Source: QHWK01 sp035315685 (GTDB taxonomy: Bacteria; Acidobacteriota; Vicinamibacteria; Vicinamibacterales; CAVVIG01). Taken from it: a DNA stretch of 6,581 nt. Under the pieces are notes generated by a model that saw only the letters and a list, made by a program, of their open reading frames with translations, searched no databases and was not told the DNA's origin. A program made the position numbers and the translations under genes. The DNA is taken from assembly GCA_035315685.1 (NCBI GenBank), contig DATFXR010000254.1:1-6581 (forward strand), read 5' to 3'. Each line of letters opens with the position of its first letter. Position 1 is the stretch's first letter. Below are positions 6,222 to 6,581 of this stretch, piece after piece.

Positions 6222-6581
6222 TGCTCGGCGGTCCGACCGGGGGCCAGCTGCACCTGAATCGGCGTGTCCGCCGGGAATCGCAGCTCCTGACCCCGTCCGA
6301 GGATGTTGGTGTAGACACTCCTGGCGGCGCCGACGACGCCGAATGCGATGCCCAGCGGCCGTGACACCTGGCCGAGTACCAGGCCGATCGCTCCGAACCC
6401 GATCAGGCCGCCGACTCCGCGCGCGAAATTGTTGCCGCCCCCGGCGGACACCGACGTCGGTCGTGCCGCCCCGGGCGCGCCCCCCTCGAATCCGCGGCCT
6501 TCGCCTTGCTCGAGCGAACCACGCAACGCCAGCAACGCCAGGGCCGGCTCGACGAAGCGCGTTTTCGAATTCTGCACGGCC
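6218..6581 (-). CDS. Glycine-rich, membrane-type protein, C-terminal part (5' end outside window)
   Basis: I do not recognise a named family. The frame stays open to the window edge. A GTG at 6577 could start a 119-residue protein, but the codon before it (GCC) is also open, so the true start may lie outside. Residue numbers here count from that GTG. The visible part has a possible helix (about 8-20, VEPALALLALRG) and a low-complexity Gly/Ala/Pro linker (21-50). A hydrophobic glycine-rich segment (54-85, with FARGVGGLIGFGAIGLVLGQ at its start) resembles glycine-zipper membrane segments. The tail LGRGQELRFPADTPIQVQLA is reminiscent of the 'G-E-x-x-x-PA-T-x-x-x-x-L' ends of envelope proteins in Acidobacteriota; this is recall of a pattern, not a family assignment. 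It is the first gene of a two-gene unit, its TGA overlapping the VWA ATG by 4 nt. The reading frame is well supported by that overlap, the function is not. Confidence 0.68.
   Translation of the reverse strand, partial: AVQNSKTRFVEPALALLALRGSLEQGEGRGFEGGAPGAARPTSVSAGGGNNFARGVGGLIGFGAIGLVLGQVSRPLGIAFGVVGAARSVYTNILGRGQELRFPADTPIQVQLAPGRTAEQ

Overview
The window is GC-rich bacterial DNA with five protein genes, two of them cut by the window edges. Four of the five encode proteins that look exported. Three features together point to Acidobacteriota, perhaps the Vicinamibacteria: a VWA protein of the kind catalogued as the acidobacterial VWFA-related domain, a PD40-propeller/amidohydrolase fusion, and an exported alpha/beta hydrolase next to a TonB-dependent receptor. 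The taxonomic call is inference from gene content, since no rRNA or other phylogenetic marker is present.

Layout. Positions 1-722 (minus strand) hold the first 240 residues of a TonB-dependent outer-membrane receptor: signal peptide, TonB-box-like segment and plug domain. A 203-nt spacer (723-925) carries a 13-bp dyad. Positions 926-2101 (minus) encode a Tat-exported alpha/beta hydrolase with a Ser-Asp-His triad. A 101-nt divergent spacer (2102-2202) separates it from 2203-5187 (plus), a 994-residue protein with about twelve PD40/TolB-like propeller repeats followed by an imidazolonepropionase-like amidohydrolase with its metal ligands intact. This gene converges on 5301-6221 (minus), an exported VWA protein with a complete MIDAS. 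The VWA start overlaps the stop of a glycine-rich membrane-type protein (6218-6581, 5' end outside the window) by 4 nt, which suggests translational coupling. No tRNA, rRNA, CRISPR array, transposase or phage gene is visible.

How the genes may work together. The receptor, the Tat-exported hydrolase and the propeller-amidohydrolase could form an envelope uptake and hydrolysis set, but no substrate can be read from the sequence. The VWA/glycine-rich pair is a separate two-gene unit.

The most unusual DNA is not coding. The 113-nt gap between the convergent genes is almost filled by a 100-nt imperfect hairpin (5197-5296) with three 9-nt CTCTGCGNT repeats that allow alternative pairings. In addition, both divergent genes at 2101 and 2203 begin just after the same TANNNTAGCC string with no clear Shine-Dalgarno sequence, which would fit near-leaderless transcripts.
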